Assembly: GCF_018342065.1 (NCBI RefSeq)
Contig: NZ_JAFDOE010000001.1
Location: forward strand, 1,488,001 to 1,552,000
Direction of reading: 5' to 3'
Length of the DNA: 64,000 nucleotides
From: Citrobacter sp. FP75
Lineage (GTDB): Bacteria > Pseudomonadota > Gammaproteobacteria > Enterobacterales > Enterobacteriaceae
Shown here: piece by piece, positions 20,073-32,478 of the stretch
Layout: each line of letters opens with the position of its first letter
How positions within the stretch are numbered: the stretch's first letter is position 1
The notes under the pieces: generated by a model
Seen by the model: only the letters and a program-made list of their open reading frames with translations
The model's database searches: none
What the model was told of the DNA's origin: nothing
Made by a program: the position numbers and the translations under genes

Positions 20073-21101
20073 TTACTTCTGCGTCACCAGCCGGGCGGAT
20101 AACGTCAGATTACGCGAATGCCCCTCATCATTGCTGATTCGCTGCAGTACACGTTCAGCAAGCGTATACCCCAGTTCACGCGCGGGGGTGCTGGCCCAAA
20201 TAATCGGTAAATCATCCAGGGCGTTCTCAGCCACATCGGCAAAGGCGGCCAGTGAGATCTGCTGTTCAAAATAGCGATCAACGCCAATTTCACCACTCTG
20301 ACGCCCTGCTTTCATCAGGCCAAACCATGCCCCAACGGCGATGGTTTCGTTGTAGCACACTACCGCGCTGATGGTCGGGTTATGGCGTAGCAGCGCCGTA
20401 ACGGCTTCTGCGGCCTGCTTCTGGCTGGAGGCGCACTCCAGTACCCAGTCGCTGTGAAAAGGCAGTCCAAATTTGAGCAGCGTAGCGCAATATCCACCCA
20501 CACGTTCTGCACGGGTCAGCGAGGAACTCTGCCCCCCCAGCCAGGCGATTCGCTGATGACCATGCCCGACGAGATACTCGACCAGTAGCTGTGCTGCCTG
20601 CATATTGTCGGGCCTGACGGTGTCGGCATCATCCAGATAGCTGGCGCGTGAAGCAAACACTACTGGGATCCCTTTTTCACCGGCCAGTTGCCGTAACGCG
20701 TCGCTGCTGCCCGCCGCTCCGGCGATCACCACCCCATCCACACCCTGGTTGAGTAACATTGAGAAACGCTGGGCCAACTGTTCGCCGTCCTTACCGCCAT
20801 GCAGTAAAAACACCATCCGCCCCTGAGCTTCTAAGGCTTCCGTCAACCCTGCCGTCAGCTCGGCATAAAACGGCGTCGAGAGATCGCGAACAATTAAACC
20901 AATGACCCCACTCTGCCCGCCACGCAGCGCCGATGCCTGGCGGTTACGTACAAATCCCAGTTGTTCGATGGCAGCATTGACCCGTTCTCCTGTGGCGGAA
21001 GAGATACGCCCTTTGCCGCTGAGAACCAATGAGACCGTACTGACCGATACGCCAGCAGCCAGCGCAACATCATGGATGGTTATTTTTTTGGCTATAGCCA
21101 T
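20073..21101 (-). CDS. malI: LacI-family repressor MalI
   Basis: A 342-residue LacI/GalR regulator. The helix-turn-helix IHDVALAAGVSVSTVSLVLS is at residues 8-27, a hinge helix follows, and a periplasmic-binding-type effector domain fills the rest. MalI represses malXY and its own gene. The start that gives MAIAKKITIHD was chosen; a longer frame runs into the operator region. Two palindromic operators lie in the 170-bp divergent spacer. Confidence 0.96.
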   Translation of the reverse strand: MAIAKKITIHDVALAAGVSVSTVSLVLSGKGRISSATGERVNAAIEQLGFVRNRQASALRGGQSGVIGLIVRDLSTPFYAELTAGLTEALEAQGRMVFLLHGGKDGEQLAQRFSMLLNQGVDGVVIAGAAGSSDALRQLAGEKGIPVVFASRASYLDDADTVRPDNMQAAQLLVEYLVGHGHQRIAWLGGQSSSLTRAERVGGYCATLLKFGLPFHSDWVLECASSQKQAAEAVTALLRHNPTISAVVCYNETIAVGAWFGLMKAGRQSGEIGVDRYFEQQISLAAFADVAENALDDLPIIWASTPARELGYTLAERVLQRISNDEGHSRNLTLSARLVTQK

Positions 21102-21131
21102 AAAACCAGAAAGCTCCCTGATAACGTGACA

Positions 21132-21147
21132 GATAAAACGTTTTATC
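21132..21147. promoter_or_regulatory. MalI operator proximal to malI
   Basis: Perfect 16-bp palindrome GATAAAACGTTTTATC, 31 bases upstream of the malI start. This is the known MalI recognition sequence. Confidence 0.93.
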
Positions 21148-21210
21148 AATCGTTTATATTTATACGCCCTATTATCGTTCGATAATGTGATTTGTAACGC
21201 ACTAAAATTA

Positions 21211-21226
21211 GGTAAAACGTTTTATC
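21211..21226. promoter_or_regulatory. MalI operator proximal to malX
   Basis: GGTAAAACGTTTTATC, one mismatch from the perfect palindrome, 46 bases before malX. A TGTGA half-site (21187-21191) lies just upstream and could bind CRP, as expected for a carbon-source operon. Confidence 0.9.
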
Positions 21227-21271
21227 TTCTCGCCATCATTTGTTGATCGATTTTTTACAAGGAGTCGTTAG

Positions 21272-22864
21272 ATGACGACGAGAACCACACCAAAAGTAAC
21301 GTTATGGGAATTTTTCCAGCAGTTGGGCAAAACCTTTATGCTGCCCGTGGCACTGCTCTCGTTTTGCGGGATCATGTTAGGGATCGGCAGCTCATTAAGC
21401 AGCCATGATGTCATTACACTGATCCCGGCTCTGGGAAATCCGATGCTGCAGGCGCTGTTTACCTGGATGAGCAAAGTCGGTTCTTTCGCATTTAGTTTTT
21501 TGCCGGTGATGTTTTGTATCGCAATCCCCCTTGGTCTGGCGCGCGAGAACAAAGGTGTTGCGGCCTTTGCCGGGTTTGTCGGCTATGCGGTCATGAACCT
21601 TGCCGTCAACTTTTGGTTAACGGCCAAAGGTATTTTACCCACCACGGATGCGGCGATCCTCAAAGCCAATAACGTGCAAAATATTCTGGGGATCCAGTCG
21701 ATCGACACCGGGATCCTCGGCGCGGTCATTGCCGGGATCATTGTTTGGATGCTGCATGAGCGCTTCCACAACATTCGCCTGCCGGATGCGCTGGCGTTCT
21801 TCGGTGGTACCCGCTTTGTTCCGATCATCTCCTCGGTGGTGATGGGGCTGGTCGGGCTGGTAATCCCGCTGATTTGGCCGGTTTTCGCTATGGGCATTAC
21901 CGGACTCGGCAACATCATCAACAGCGCCGGTGAATTTGGTCCGATGCTGTTTGGTACCGGCGAGCGACTGCTGCTGCCGTTTGGTCTGCACCATATTCTG
22001 GTGGCATTAATTCGCTTTACTGAAGCAGGCGGCACGCAGGAAGTCTGCGGCCATAGCGTGAGCGGCGCGCTGACTATTTTCCAGGCTCAGCTGAGCTGTC
22101 CGACAACTCAGGGTTTCTCTGAAAGCGCCACGCGTTTCCTGTCCCAGGGCAAAATGCCGGCATTCCTCGGCGGTTTACCGGGTGCGGCGTTAGCCATGTA
22201 TCACTGCGCTCGCCCTGAGAATCGTCATAAAATTAAAGGGTTATTAATCTCTGGCCTGATTGCCTGCGTGATCGGCGGAACCACCGAGCCTCTGGAGTTC
22301 TTGTTCCTGTTCGTGGCGCCGGTGCTGTATGTTATCCACGCGCTGTTGACTGGTCTTGGCTTCACCGTAATGGCAGTGCTTGGCGTTACTATCGGCAACA
22401 CAGATGGCAACCTGATTGACTTCGTGGTGTTTGGCATCCTGCACGGATTGTCCACCAAGTGGTATCTGGTGCCGGTTGTTGCGGCTATCTGGTTCGCGGT
22501 GTACTACGTCATCTTCCGCTTCGCCATCACACGTTTTAATCTGAAAACGCCGGGTCGTGATGTCGAAATTGCCAGCAACATCGAAAAAGTCATGGCCGGA
22601 ACGCCGGGCAAATCGGGCTATAACGTACCGGCCATTCTGGCGGCGCTGGGCGGTGCAGAAAACATCGTCAGCCTGGATAACTGCATCACCCGTCTGCGTC
22701 TGTCAGTAAAGGATATGTCACTTGTGAATGTGCAGGCGCTGAAGGACAATCGTGCCATTGGTGTCGTTCAACTCAACCAGCATAATCTGCAGGTGGTGAT
22801 TGGTCCGCAGGTCCAGTCGGTGAAAGACGAAATGGCGGTTCTGATGAATACCGTGCAGGCATAA
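21272..22864 (+). CDS. malX: PTS enzyme IICB for maltose/glucose, MalX
   Basis: A 530-residue fused phosphotransferase protein. Residues 1 to about 420 are the membrane IIC domain, including GGTTEPLEFLFLFVAPVLY and HGLSTKWY. The C-terminal IIB domain carries the phospho-cysteine C471 in SLDNCITRLRLS. MalX can carry glucose and maltose by facilitated diffusion or phosphorylation; the natural substrate is unknown. An AAGGAG ribosome-binding site precedes the start. It is repressed by MalI and followed after 10 bases by malY. Confidence 0.96.
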   Translation: MTTRTTPKVTLWEFFQQLGKTFMLPVALLSFCGIMLGIGSSLSSHDVITLIPALGNPMLQALFTWMSKVGSFAFSFLPVMFCIAIPLGLARENKGVAAFAGFVGYAVMNLAVNFWLTAKGILPTTDAAILKANNVQNILGIQSIDTGILGAVIAGIIVWMLHERFHNIRLPDALAFFGGTRFVPIISSVVMGLVGLVIPLIWPVFAMGITGLGNIINSAGEFGPMLFGTGERLLLPFGLHHILVALIRFTEAGGTQEVCGHSVSGALTIFQAQLSCPTTQGFSESATRFLSQGKMPAFLGGLPGAALAMYHCARPENRHKIKGLLISGLIACVIGGTTEPLEFLFLFVAPVLYVIHALLTGLGFTVMAVLGVTIGNTDGNLIDFVVFGILHGLSTKWYLVPVVAAIWFAVYYVIFRFAITRFNLKTPGRDVEIASNIEKVMAGTPGKSGYNVPAILAALGGAENIVSLDNCITRLRLSVKDMSLVNVQALKDNRAIGVVQLNQHNLQVVIGPQVQSVKDEMAVLMNTVQA

Positions 22865-22874
22865 GGACAACGAT

Positions 22875-24047
22875 ATGTTTGATTTTTCAACGGAAGTGGA
22901 CAGGCATGGTACGTGGTGCACCCAGTGGGACTACGTCGCCGACCGTTTTGGCTCGGCAGACCTGCTGCCGTTCACCATCTCAGATATGGATTTTGCCACT
23001 GCACCTTGCATTCTGGAGGCGCTGACGCAGCGCCTGTCACACGGTGTATTGGGCTACAGTCGCTGGAAAAATGATGAGTTTTTGGCGGCGATTAGTCACT
23101 GGTTCCTGACCCGCCATCACACCCAAATTGATCCGCAATCGGTGGTTTACGGCCCTTCCGTCATCTATATGGTGTCGGAGCTGATCCGCCAGTGGTCATC
23201 AACGGGGGATGCGGTCGTTATCCATACCCCGGCTTACGATGCGTTTTACAAAGCCATCGAGGGTAACCAGCGAACGGTGCTCCCAGTCGAACTGGAGAAA
23301 CGTGCGGACGGCTGGTACTGCGATATGGTTGCGCTTGAGAGCGTACTCTCACGGCCTGAGAGTAAAATTCTTCTGCTCTGTAGCCCGCAAAACCCAACGG
23401 GAAAAGTGTGGACTCGCGATGAACTCGAAACCATGGCCGACCTGTGCCAACGCCACGACGTGAAGGTTATTTCCGATGAGATCCATATGGATATGGTTTG
23501 GGGAGAACACCCGCATATCCCATGGAGTAACGTCGCGCGTGACAGTTGGGCGCTGCTCACGTCCGGTTCCAAGAGTTTTAATATTCCGGCATTAACCGGG
23601 GCTTACGGGATCATTGAAGATGCTAATAGCCGTAACGACTACCTCAGTGCGTTAAAAGGCCGTGATGGGCTTTCCTCACCAGCGGTACTGGCGCTTACCG
23701 CGCATATTGCTGCTTATCAACAAGGCTCGCCATGGCTGGATGCGTTACGCGACTATCTGGTCGATAACCTGCATTATGTCGCGCATGAGCTCAATACGGC
23801 GTTTCCTGAGCTAAACTGGCAGGTCCCGCAGGCTACTTACCTGGCATGGATTGACCTGCGCGCACTCAATATTGATGACCAGGCTTTGCAGGATGCGCTC
23901 ATCCACCAGCAAAAAGTCGCCATCATGCCGGGGTACACCTATGGTGAAGAAGGTCGCGGGTTTGTTCGTCTGAATGCCGGGTGCCCGCGTGCAAAACTGG
24001 AGAAAGGCGTTCAGGGATTGATTAACGCCATCCGTTCAGTGCAATAA
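22875..24047 (+). CDS. malY: Cystathionine beta-lyase/maltose regulon modulator MalY
   Basis: A 390-residue fold-type I PLP enzyme with the cofactor lysine K233 in SGSKSFNIPAL and the SPQNPTG loop. MalY cleaves cystathionine (C-S lyase) and, in E. coli, binds and inhibits the activator MalT independently of catalysis. It is the second gene of malXY, transcribed with malX. Full length, no defects seen. Confidence 0.96.
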   Translation: MFDFSTEVDRHGTWCTQWDYVADRFGSADLLPFTISDMDFATAPCILEALTQRLSHGVLGYSRWKNDEFLAAISHWFLTRHHTQIDPQSVVYGPSVIYMVSELIRQWSSTGDAVVIHTPAYDAFYKAIEGNQRTVLPVELEKRADGWYCDMVALESVLSRPESKILLLCSPQNPTGKVWTRDELETMADLCQRHDVKVISDEIHMDMVWGEHPHIPWSNVARDSWALLTSGSKSFNIPALTGAYGIIEDANSRNDYLSALKGRDGLSSPAVLALTAHIAAYQQGSPWLDALRDYLVDNLHYVAHELNTAFPELNWQVPQATYLAWIDLRALNIDDQALQDALIHQQKVAIMPGYTYGEEGRGFVRLNAGCPRAKLEKGVQGLINAIRSVQ

Positions 24048-24050
24048 CTG

Positions 24051-24092
24051 ATGTTGCGCAATGAAATTATTCATTGCGCAACATAGATTTTT
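24051..24092 (+). terminator. Intrinsic terminator after malY
   Basis: A perfect 15-bp stem (24051-24065 with 24070-24084), ATTA loop and T-rich tail, directly after the malY stop. Confidence 0.92.
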
Positions 24093-24147
24093 ATCCTGAT
24101 TTATTCTTATAATACTGCGCACTTTACCTGTCAAAAAGAGTGCGATC

Positions 24148-25149
24148 ATGATTGATATTTCCCTTCCCTTAACAGACGTCCATCGCCACCTTGATGGTAA
24201 CATCCGCGCGCAAACGATTCTCGATCTTGGTCGTCAGTTCAATTTAACTCTCCCTGCTCAAACGCTGGACACGCTGATACCCCATGTACAAGTCACCTCG
24301 ACAGAGCCGGATTTAGTCAGCTTTTTGTCAAAGCTCGACTGGGGCGTGAAGGTACTGGCTTCACTGGATGCCTGCCGCCGCGTGGCATTTGAGAATATTG
24401 AAGATGCCGCCCGTAACGGCCTGCACTATGTTGAACTGCGCTTCTCACCAGGCTATATGGCAATGGCGCATCAACTCCCCGTCGCGGGCGTGGTTGAAGC
24501 GGTGATCGCTGGCGTGCGTGAAGGCTGCAAGGCTTTTGGTGTTGAAGCCCGCTTAATCGGTATCATGAGCCGTACCTTCGGCGAAGCCGCTTGCCTGCAG
24601 GAGCTGGATGCGCTGTTAGCGCACCGCGATCACATTACTGCGTTGGATCTGGCGGGCGACGAACTCGGCTTCCCGGGCAGCCTGTTCCTGTCACATTTTA
24701 ACCGCGCTCGCGACGCGGGTTGGCACATTACCGTGCACGCAGGTGAAGCTGCAGGCCCTGAAAGTATCTGGCAGGCCATCAGAGAACTGGGCGCTGAACG
24801 TATTGGTCATGGCGTCAAAGCCGTCGAAGATCGCGCGTTAATGGATTTTCTTGCCGAGCAGCGTATTGGTATCGAATCCTGCCTGACGTCTAACATCCAG
24901 ACCAGCACCGTCGCTTCGCTGGCGGCACATCCGCTGAAAACGTTCCTCGAACATGGCGTTCTGGCCAGTCTGAATACCGACGATCCGGCGGTTCAGGGCG
25001 TAGATATTATTCACGAATATACCATTGCCGCTCCGGCGGCGGGATTGAGTCGCGATCAAATCCGTCAGGCGCAAATCAATGGCCTGGAAATGGCGTTTTT
25101 GAGTACAGAAGAAAAACGTGCACTGCGTGAGAAAGTGGCTGCAGCGTAA
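24148..25149 (+). CDS. add: Adenosine deaminase Add
   Basis: A 333-residue zinc hydrolase that deaminates adenosine and deoxyadenosine to inosine and deoxyinosine. Zinc ligands H12 and H14 are in VHRHLDGN; a further ligand is in TVHAGEA, and the catalytic aspartate pair is in [10 protein letters not shown]. Length equals the E. coli enzyme. It stands alone between the malY terminator and a REP element. Confidence 0.97.
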   Translation: MIDISLPLTDVHRHLDGNIRAQTILDLGRQFNLTLPAQTLDTLIPHVQVTSTEPDLVSFLSKLDWGVKVLASLDACRRVAFENIEDAARNGLHYVELRFSPGYMAMAHQLPVAGVVEAVIAGVREGCKAFGVEARLIGIMSRTFGEAACLQELDALLAHRDHITALDLAGDELGFPGSLFLSHFNRARDAGWHITVHAGEAAGPESIWQAIRELGAERIGHGVKAVEDRALMDFLAEQRIGIESCLTSNIQTSTVASLAAHPLKTFLEHGVLASLNTDDPAVQGVDIIHEYTIAAPAAGLSRDQIRQAQINGLEMAFLSTEEKRALREKVAAA

Positions 25150-25158
25150 GCGTGTTAT

Positions 25159-25187
25159 TGCCGGATAGCGCTAACGCTAATCCGGCA
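25159..25187. repeat. REP-type palindromic element between add and ydgJ
   Basis: TGCCGGAT...ATCCGGCA flanking GCGCTAACGC, the usual enterobacterial REP form. It lies in the convergent spacer of add and ydgJ and probably stabilises or ends both transcripts. Confidence 0.85.
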
Positions 25188-25196
25188 TTTACATTA

Positions 25197-26237
25197 TCAG
25201 GCAAGGCACAGCGTAGAGCGGTGTTTTGCCGATTCAAGACCTAACTCGATAAGCTCCATAATTTGAATGGCCTGTCGTGCCGGAACCGGGTTTTCGCCAT
25301 TGCCGTTCAGCGCATCGCGGATGCCCGCATAATAAGCCGGATAGTTGCCCGGCACGGTCAACCAGGTTTCTTCCACGCGTTCTTCACCTTCAACCCGCGT
25401 CAGCACGCCATCGCGCATGTCGTACCCCCAGTCTTCCTGAGGCAAACGTTCGCCATTTTTTAAACGTTCCTCCTGCGGATCAAGGCCGTACTTCACATAG
25501 CTCCCGCGCGATCCGTGCACGATATAGCGGGCAGACTCAGCGGCAGCAAGCATTGTGCCATGCAGAACCACCCGACGCTGCGGGTAGGTCAAAATAGCGT
25601 GGAAATAATCGGTCGCTTGCGCACCAGGACGCAACTGCGCCAGGTCTACCGTCAGGCTAACGGGCAAACCAAACAGGTTGATGGCCTGATCCAACAGATG
25701 TGGTGCCAAATCGTACCAGACGCCGCTTCCCGGTCCGCCCTGTTCACGCCAGCGGTCGCGAACCTGGGGACGAAAACGATCGAAGTGGGATTCAAAGTAG
25801 GCAACTTCACCCAGCACACCGTCTGCCAGCAGGGCTTTCAGCGTCAGGAAATCACTGTCCCAGCGCCGGTTATGGAAAACAGAGAGTACGCGACCGAGGC
25901 TACGCGCCAGCGCATCCAGCTCGCGCGCTTGTGACAATGTCACGGTGAAAGGCTTATCAACAACCACGTGCTTACCCGCTTCCAGCGCCGCTTTCGCGAG
26001 CGGGAAATGCGTGTCATTCGGCGTGGGGATCACAATCAGATCGATACTGGGATCGTTAAACAGATGCTTAGGCTCACTCACCACCGCAACAGATGGCCAG
26101 TCCGCCTTCACTTTTGCTTCATCACTGCTGGATACCGCAGCCAGTTCCAGCCCCGGGGTGCCCACTATCAGAGGGGCATGAAAAGTTTTGCTGGCATAGC
26201 CATAGCCAATCAGCCCAACGCGGATGTTGTCACTCAT
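25197..26237 (-). CDS. ydgJ: Gfo/Idh/MocA-family oxidoreductase YdgJ
   Basis: A 346-residue NAD(P)-dependent dehydrogenase. The N-terminal Rossmann loop is VGLIGYGYASKTFH, VVDKPFTVT (near 93-101) holds the EKP-like motif in the form DKP, and a C-terminal beta-sheet domain follows. Family members oxidise sugars, inositols and related compounds; the YdgJ substrate is unknown. Single gene, divergent from blr. Confidence 0.9.
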   Translation of the reverse strand: MSDNIRVGLIGYGYASKTFHAPLIVGTPGLELAAVSSSDEAKVKADWPSVAVVSEPKHLFNDPSIDLIVIPTPNDTHFPLAKAALEAGKHVVVDKPFTVTLSQARELDALARSLGRVLSVFHNRRWDSDFLTLKALLADGVLGEVAYFESHFDRFRPQVRDRWREQGGPGSGVWYDLAPHLLDQAINLFGLPVSLTVDLAQLRPGAQATDYFHAILTYPQRRVVLHGTMLAAAESARYIVHGSRGSYVKYGLDPQEERLKNGERLPQEDWGYDMRDGVLTRVEGEERVEETWLTVPGNYPAYYAGIRDALNGNGENPVPARQAIQIMELIELGLESAKHRSTLCLA

Positions 26238-26478
26238 ATTATTGCCTCTCTATTCAGGACCGACCTATTTCACACCATACATCGCAACGTCACAACAGTT
26301 TAATAACCTTTACGCGACAAAGGTCGTTATTTAACTTAAGTCAAACATATGCCACTTAGCGTTAACTTGCTGCGAAAAAGTCTTCGAAATCGTTCCCAAT
26401 GCTCTTGCCGTCTTACTTATTGATAAGTAACATTTGCCCCCTGTGTTTAAGGATAAATCAAAGCAAATGTCGTCAGTA

Positions 26479-26604
26479 ATGAATCGTCTTATTGAGTTAA
26501 CAGGTTGGATTGTTCTCACGGTCTCCGTCATCCTTTTAGGTATTGCCACCCATATTGACAACTACCAGCCACCGGAACCGACGGCTGCGGTGCAGAAGAA
26601 ATAA
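26479..26604 (+). CDS. blr: Small divisome membrane protein Blr (DrpB-like context unknown)
   Basis: A 41-residue protein, MNRLIELTGWIVLTVSVILL then GIATHIDNYQPPEPTAAVQKK, nearly identical to E. coli Blr. It has a single membrane helix (about residues 7-25). Blr is a small division-associated membrane protein that affects beta-lactam tolerance. An in-frame ATG four codons upstream (26467) would give 45 residues; AAGGA lies 14-18 bases before that ATG, so the start is not certain. Confidence 0.93.
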   Translation: MNRLIELTGWIVLTVSVILLGIATHIDNYQPPEPTAAVQKK

Positions 26605-26621
26605 CCAATAGCCTTCTTTTT

Positions 26622-26645
26622 TAACCCAGCAGTCATGCTGGGTTA
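26622..26645. repeat. Hairpin after blr
   Basis: Perfect 10-bp stem TAACCCAGCA / TGCTGGGTTA with GTCA loop, 17 bases after the blr stop. There is no T-run behind it on the plus strand, so its role as terminator is uncertain. Confidence 0.6.
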
Positions 26646-26890
26646 GGCTGTAAAAGCGTCATTTCTGTCAAAAAAAGCGAATTATGCTGTACCTCACTTA
26701 GGCGCTTATTGCCTGCGATTGCGAAGCGCGTTACCCTTTCCACGGGTGCTCATCGTGCCTGCGTGTCTATCAGTACAAACACTCTTATTTTTATCTTTGC
26801 ACATCGATGCGCTTTTACCTGTGCAACCTTGTTTATTTTTTAATATTCACTACTCCGTTGGTGTTATTTTCTTAATATGGATCTCCTTAT

Positions 26891-27106
26891 ATGACTGTTC
26901 AGGATTACTTATTAAAATTCCGCAAAATTAGTTCACTCGAAAGCCTGGAAAAACTGTTCGATCACCTTAACTACACGCTCACCGACGATCGCGACATAAT
27001 CAATATGTATCGCGCAGCGGATCACCGCCGTGCGGAGCTTATCTCCGGCGGGCGCCTGTTCGACATCGGCGAGGTGCCTAAATCCGTCTGGCATTATGTG
27101 CAATAA
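26891..27106 (+). CDS. cnu: OriC-binding nucleoid-associated protein Cnu (YdgT)
   Basis: A 71-residue Hha/YmoA-family protein, [20 protein letters not shown] at the start and [19 protein letters not shown] at the end. Cnu partners with H-NS and StpA to silence AT-rich and horizontally acquired genes, and binds a site near oriC. Purine-rich GGATCTCC precedes the ATG. The preceding 286 bases are AT-rich and hold no gene I can support. Confidence 0.96.
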   Translation: MTVQDYLLKFRKISSLESLEKLFDHLNYTLTDDRDIINMYRAADHRRAELISGGRLFDIGEVPKSVWHYVQ

Positions 27107-27197
27107 ATAAGAAAGTAGCGCTCATCGTTAAAAGCTTTATAATAATCGCCCCAAAATGAATGGCATGATTGTTCGCGCGCGTAACCCTGGAGAAGAG

Positions 27198-27635
27198 ATG
27201 ACGACACCGGCACAACGTATCGGAGGCTGGCTACTTGGGCCACTGGCCTGGCTGTTAGTGGCGTTGTTGAGCGCTTCACTGGCAATGTTGCTGTATGTGA
27301 CTGCGCTGGCCACGCCGCAGACATTCAAAACGCTCGGCGAACAAAGTACCGCTAATTTGCTCTTATGGGGCGTTTCCTTTATTACCGCTATCGCCATGTG
27401 GTACTACACGCTGTGGCTGACGATCGCGTTTTTCAAACGCAGAACCTGTGTGCCTAAGCACTATATTCTATGGCTGCTGATCTCCGTATTACTGGCGATT
27501 AAAGCGTTTGCATTCTCACCTGTACCGGATGCCTTTGCCGTACGCCAGCTTTTGTTCCCGTTGTTAGCTGCGGCGCTACTGGTGCCCTACTTCAAGCGTT
27601 CGCAACGCGTGAAAACGACGTTTGTGAACCCGTAA
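27198..27635 (+). CDS. ydgK: DUF2569 inner-membrane protein YdgK
   Basis: A 145-residue protein with four membrane helices (about 15-40, 58-80, 92-110, 118-135) matching YdgK/DUF2569 in full. The ATG at 27198 follows an AGAAGAG ribosome-binding stretch; a start 14 codons earlier lacks family similarity. Function unknown. It lies directly before the rsx operon with a hairpin between. Confidence 0.9.
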   Translation: MTTPAQRIGGWLLGPLAWLLVALLSASLAMLLYVTALATPQTFKTLGEQSTANLLLWGVSFITAIAMWYYTLWLTIAFFKRRTCVPKHYILWLLISVLLAIKAFAFSPVPDAFAVRQLLFPLLAAALLVPYFKRSQRVKTTFVNP

Positions 27636-27656
27636 TAACCCTACAGTTAACCTGTT

Positions 27657-27700
27657 GTCGCCTGTTGAAGATTGACAGATAATAGGCGGCTTTTTTATTT
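27657..27700 (+). terminator. Terminator-like hairpin before rsxA
   Basis: 7-bp stem formed by 27657-27663 and 27684-27690 (one G-U pair), with an inner CTGT/ACAG helix, followed by TTTTTTATTT. It ends about 11 bases before the rsxA start, so it could end ydgK or attenuate rsxA. Confidence 0.6.
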
Positions 27701-27711
27701 CAGGCCGAAAA

Positions 27712-28292
27712 ATGACTGATTACCTGCTGCTGTTTGTCGGAACTGTACTGGTCAATAACTTTGTACTGGTCAAGTTTCTGGGCCTTTGCCCCTTTATGGG
27801 CGTTTCCAAAAAACTGGAAACCGCGATGGGCATGGGCCTCGCTACGACCTTTGTAATGACGCTGGCATCGATTTGCGCATGGCTGATTGACACCTGGATC
27901 CTCATCCCGCTCGATCTCATCTATCTGCGCACGCTGGCCTTTATCTTAGTCATCGCTGTGGTCGTACAATTTACCGAGATGGTGGTGCGTAAAACGAGTC
28001 CTGCGCTGTATCGCCTTCTGGGGATTTTCTTACCGTTGATCACCACAAACTGTGCGGTATTGGGCGTTGCGTTGTTAAATATCAACCTCGGCCATAACTT
28101 TTTACAGTCGGCACTGTACGGTTTTTCCGCCGCCGTGGGCTTCTCGCTGGTGATGGTATTGTTCGCCGCCATTCGCGAACGCCTCGCCGTGGCAGATGTT
28201 CCGGCTCCTTTTCGCGGTAATGCGATTGCGCTGATTACCGCCGGTTTAATGTCATTGGCCTTTATGGGCTTTAGTGGTTTGGTGAAGCTGTA

Positions 28293-28293
<1 letters not shown>
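27712..28293 (+). CDS. rsxA: Electron transport complex subunit RsxA
   Basis: A 193-residue membrane protein with six helices, homologous to RnfA/NqrE. Its [19 protein letters not shown] and [15 protein letters not shown] segments form the paired half-helices whose cysteines bind a 2Fe-2S cluster with RsxE in Rnf complexes. The Rsx complex uses NAD(P)H and the ion gradient to reduce the SoxR iron-sulfur sensor, switching off the SoxRS response. First gene of rsxABCDGE-nth; its stop overlaps the rsxB start. Confidence 0.97.
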
Positions 28294-30792
<2,499 letters not shown>

Positions 30793-31845
30793 ATGGTATT
30801 CAGAATCGCAAGCTCTCCTTATACCCATAACCAACGCCAGACATCGCGTATTATGATGCTGGTGTTAATTGCTGCGTTACCGGGGATTGCCGCTCAGCTT
30901 TGGTTCTTTGGCTGGGGAACATTGGTACAGATTATCCTCGCCTCCATCAGCGCAATTGCCGCTGAAGCAGGCGTATTGAAACTGCGTAAGCAGCCGGTTG
31001 TTGCTATTTTAAAAGACAACTCTGCGCTGCTTACCGGGTTACTGCTTGCCGTCAGCCTTCCGCCTCTGGCACCCTGGTGGATGGTGGTATTGGGCACCGT
31101 ATTTGCCGTTATCATTGCTAAACAGCTGTATGGCGGCCTCGGGCAGAACCCGTTTAACCCGGCGATGATTGGCTATGTGGTCCTGCTTATTTCCTTCCCG
31201 GTGCAGATGACCAGTTGGCTCCCTCCACATGAAATAGCGGCCACGGTGCCAGGTTTTATTGACGCCCTGAACGTCATCTTTAGCGGGCATACTGCCAGCG
31301 GCGGTGATATGAACACCTTGCGGATGGGCATCGACGGCATTAGCCAGGCGACTCCGCTTGATACGTTCAAGACATCGTTACATGCAGGACACTCGGTTGA
31401 ACAGGTTATGCAGTACCCTATTTACAGTGGGATGCTCGCAGGTGCAGGTTGGCAGTGGGTAAATCTGGCCTGGCTGGCAGGTGGTGTGATCCTGTTGTGG
31501 AAAAACGCTATTCGCTGGCATATTCCGGTGAGTTTCCTGCTGTCGCTCGCCGTCTGTGCGACGTTAGGCTGGTTTTTCTCGCCGGACACGCTGGCTTCGC
31601 CACAGTTGCATTTGCTCTCTGGCGCAACCATGCTCGGCGCATTCTTCATTCTTACCGATCCCGTTACCGCATCAACAACCAACCGTGGTCGCCTGATTTT
31701 TGGCGCGCTTGCTGGTCTGTTGGTATGGCTGATTCGCAGTTTTGGTGGGTATCCGGATGGCGTGGCCTTTGCCGTATTGCTGGCAAATATCACGGTTCCC
31801 CTGATTGATTATTACACCCGCCCTCGCGTGTACGGACATCGCTAA
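30793..31845 (+). CDS. rsxD: Electron transport complex subunit RsxD
   Basis: A 350-residue membrane protein, RnfD/NqrB family, with about nine helices. T187 in [10 protein letters not shown] is the position where FMN is attached covalently in characterised RnfD proteins. It carries electrons across the membrane next to RsxG. It begins immediately after the rsxC stop. Confidence 0.96.
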   Translation: MVFRIASSPYTHNQRQTSRIMMLVLIAALPGIAAQLWFFGWGTLVQIILASISAIAAEAGVLKLRKQPVVAILKDNSALLTGLLLAVSLPPLAPWWMVVLGTVFAVIIAKQLYGGLGQNPFNPAMIGYVVLLISFPVQMTSWLPPHEIAATVPGFIDALNVIFSGHTASGGDMNTLRMGIDGISQATPLDTFKTSLHAGHSVEQVMQYPIYSGMLAGAGWQWVNLAWLAGGVILLWKNAIRWHIPVSFLLSLAVCATLGWFFSPDTLASPQLHLLSGATMLGAFFILTDPVTASTTNRGRLIFGALAGLLVWLIRSFGGYPDGVAFAVLLANITVPLIDYYTRPRVYGHR

Positions 31846-31854
31846 GGACAACAT

Positions 31855-32475
31855 ATGCTGAAAACGATTCGTAAACACGGTATCACTCTGGCACTGTTTG
31901 CCGCCGGCTCTACGGGGTTAACGGCGGCAATCAATCAACTGACCAAGTCCACGATTGATGAGCAGGCAACGCTGCAGCAAAAAGCGCTGTTTGATCAGGT
32001 TCTGCCGAACGGCCGCTACAATAACAGCCTGCGCGACAGCTGTTATCTGGTTACTGCACCTGCATTAGGCAAAGGGACGCACCGTGTTTATATCGCCCGT
32101 CAGGATGAGCGTCCGGTCGCGGCAATTCTGGAGGCCACCGCGCCAGATGGCTACTCCGGCGCAATACAACTGCTGGTCGGTGTCGATTTTAACGGTACCG
32201 TGCTGGGTACGCGGGTCACTGAGCATCATGAAACACCGGGTCTTGGTGATAAGATTGAGCTACGTTTGTCCGACTGGGTAACTCACTTTAGCGGTAAAAC
32301 GATCTCTGCTGAAAACGACCCGCGTTGGGCTGTAAAAAAAGATGGCGGCGACTTCGACCAGTTCACCGGTGCGACCATCACTCCCCGCGCGGTGGTTAAT
32401 GCAGTGAAACGCGCAGGCCTGTATGCGCAAACGCTGCCTGCGCAACTTCCTCAACTTCCCGCCTGTGGAGAATAA
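31855..32475 (+). CDS. rsxG: Electron transport complex flavoprotein subunit RsxG
   Basis: A 206-residue RnfG-type protein with an N-terminal membrane anchor ([17 protein letters not shown]) and a periplasmic FMN-binding domain. The flavinylation motif is in [15 protein letters not shown], with the second threonine (TGAT) as the expected attachment site. A good ribosome-binding site (AAGGA) precedes the ATG. Part of the rsx operon. Confidence 0.96.
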   Translation: MLKTIRKHGITLALFAAGSTGLTAAINQLTKSTIDEQATLQQKALFDQVLPNGRYNNSLRDSCYLVTAPALGKGTHRVYIARQDERPVAAILEATAPDGYSGAIQLLVGVDFNGTVLGTRVTEHHETPGLGDKIELRLSDWVTHFSGKTISAENDPRWAVKKDGGDFDQFTGATITPRAVVNAVKRAGLYAQTLPAQLPQLPACGE

Positions 32476-32478
32476 ACC

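Noticed and set aside
26807..26875. 22-codon hydrophobic frame before cnu, possible counterpart of the E. coli small protein YdgU
   Set aside because: Sequence does not match YdgU as I recall it beyond a short RFYL stretch, and there is no ribosome-binding site.
26719..26931. 70-codon frame upstream of and overlapping cnu
   Set aside because: It overlaps the cnu start in another frame and has no ribosome-binding site or family match.
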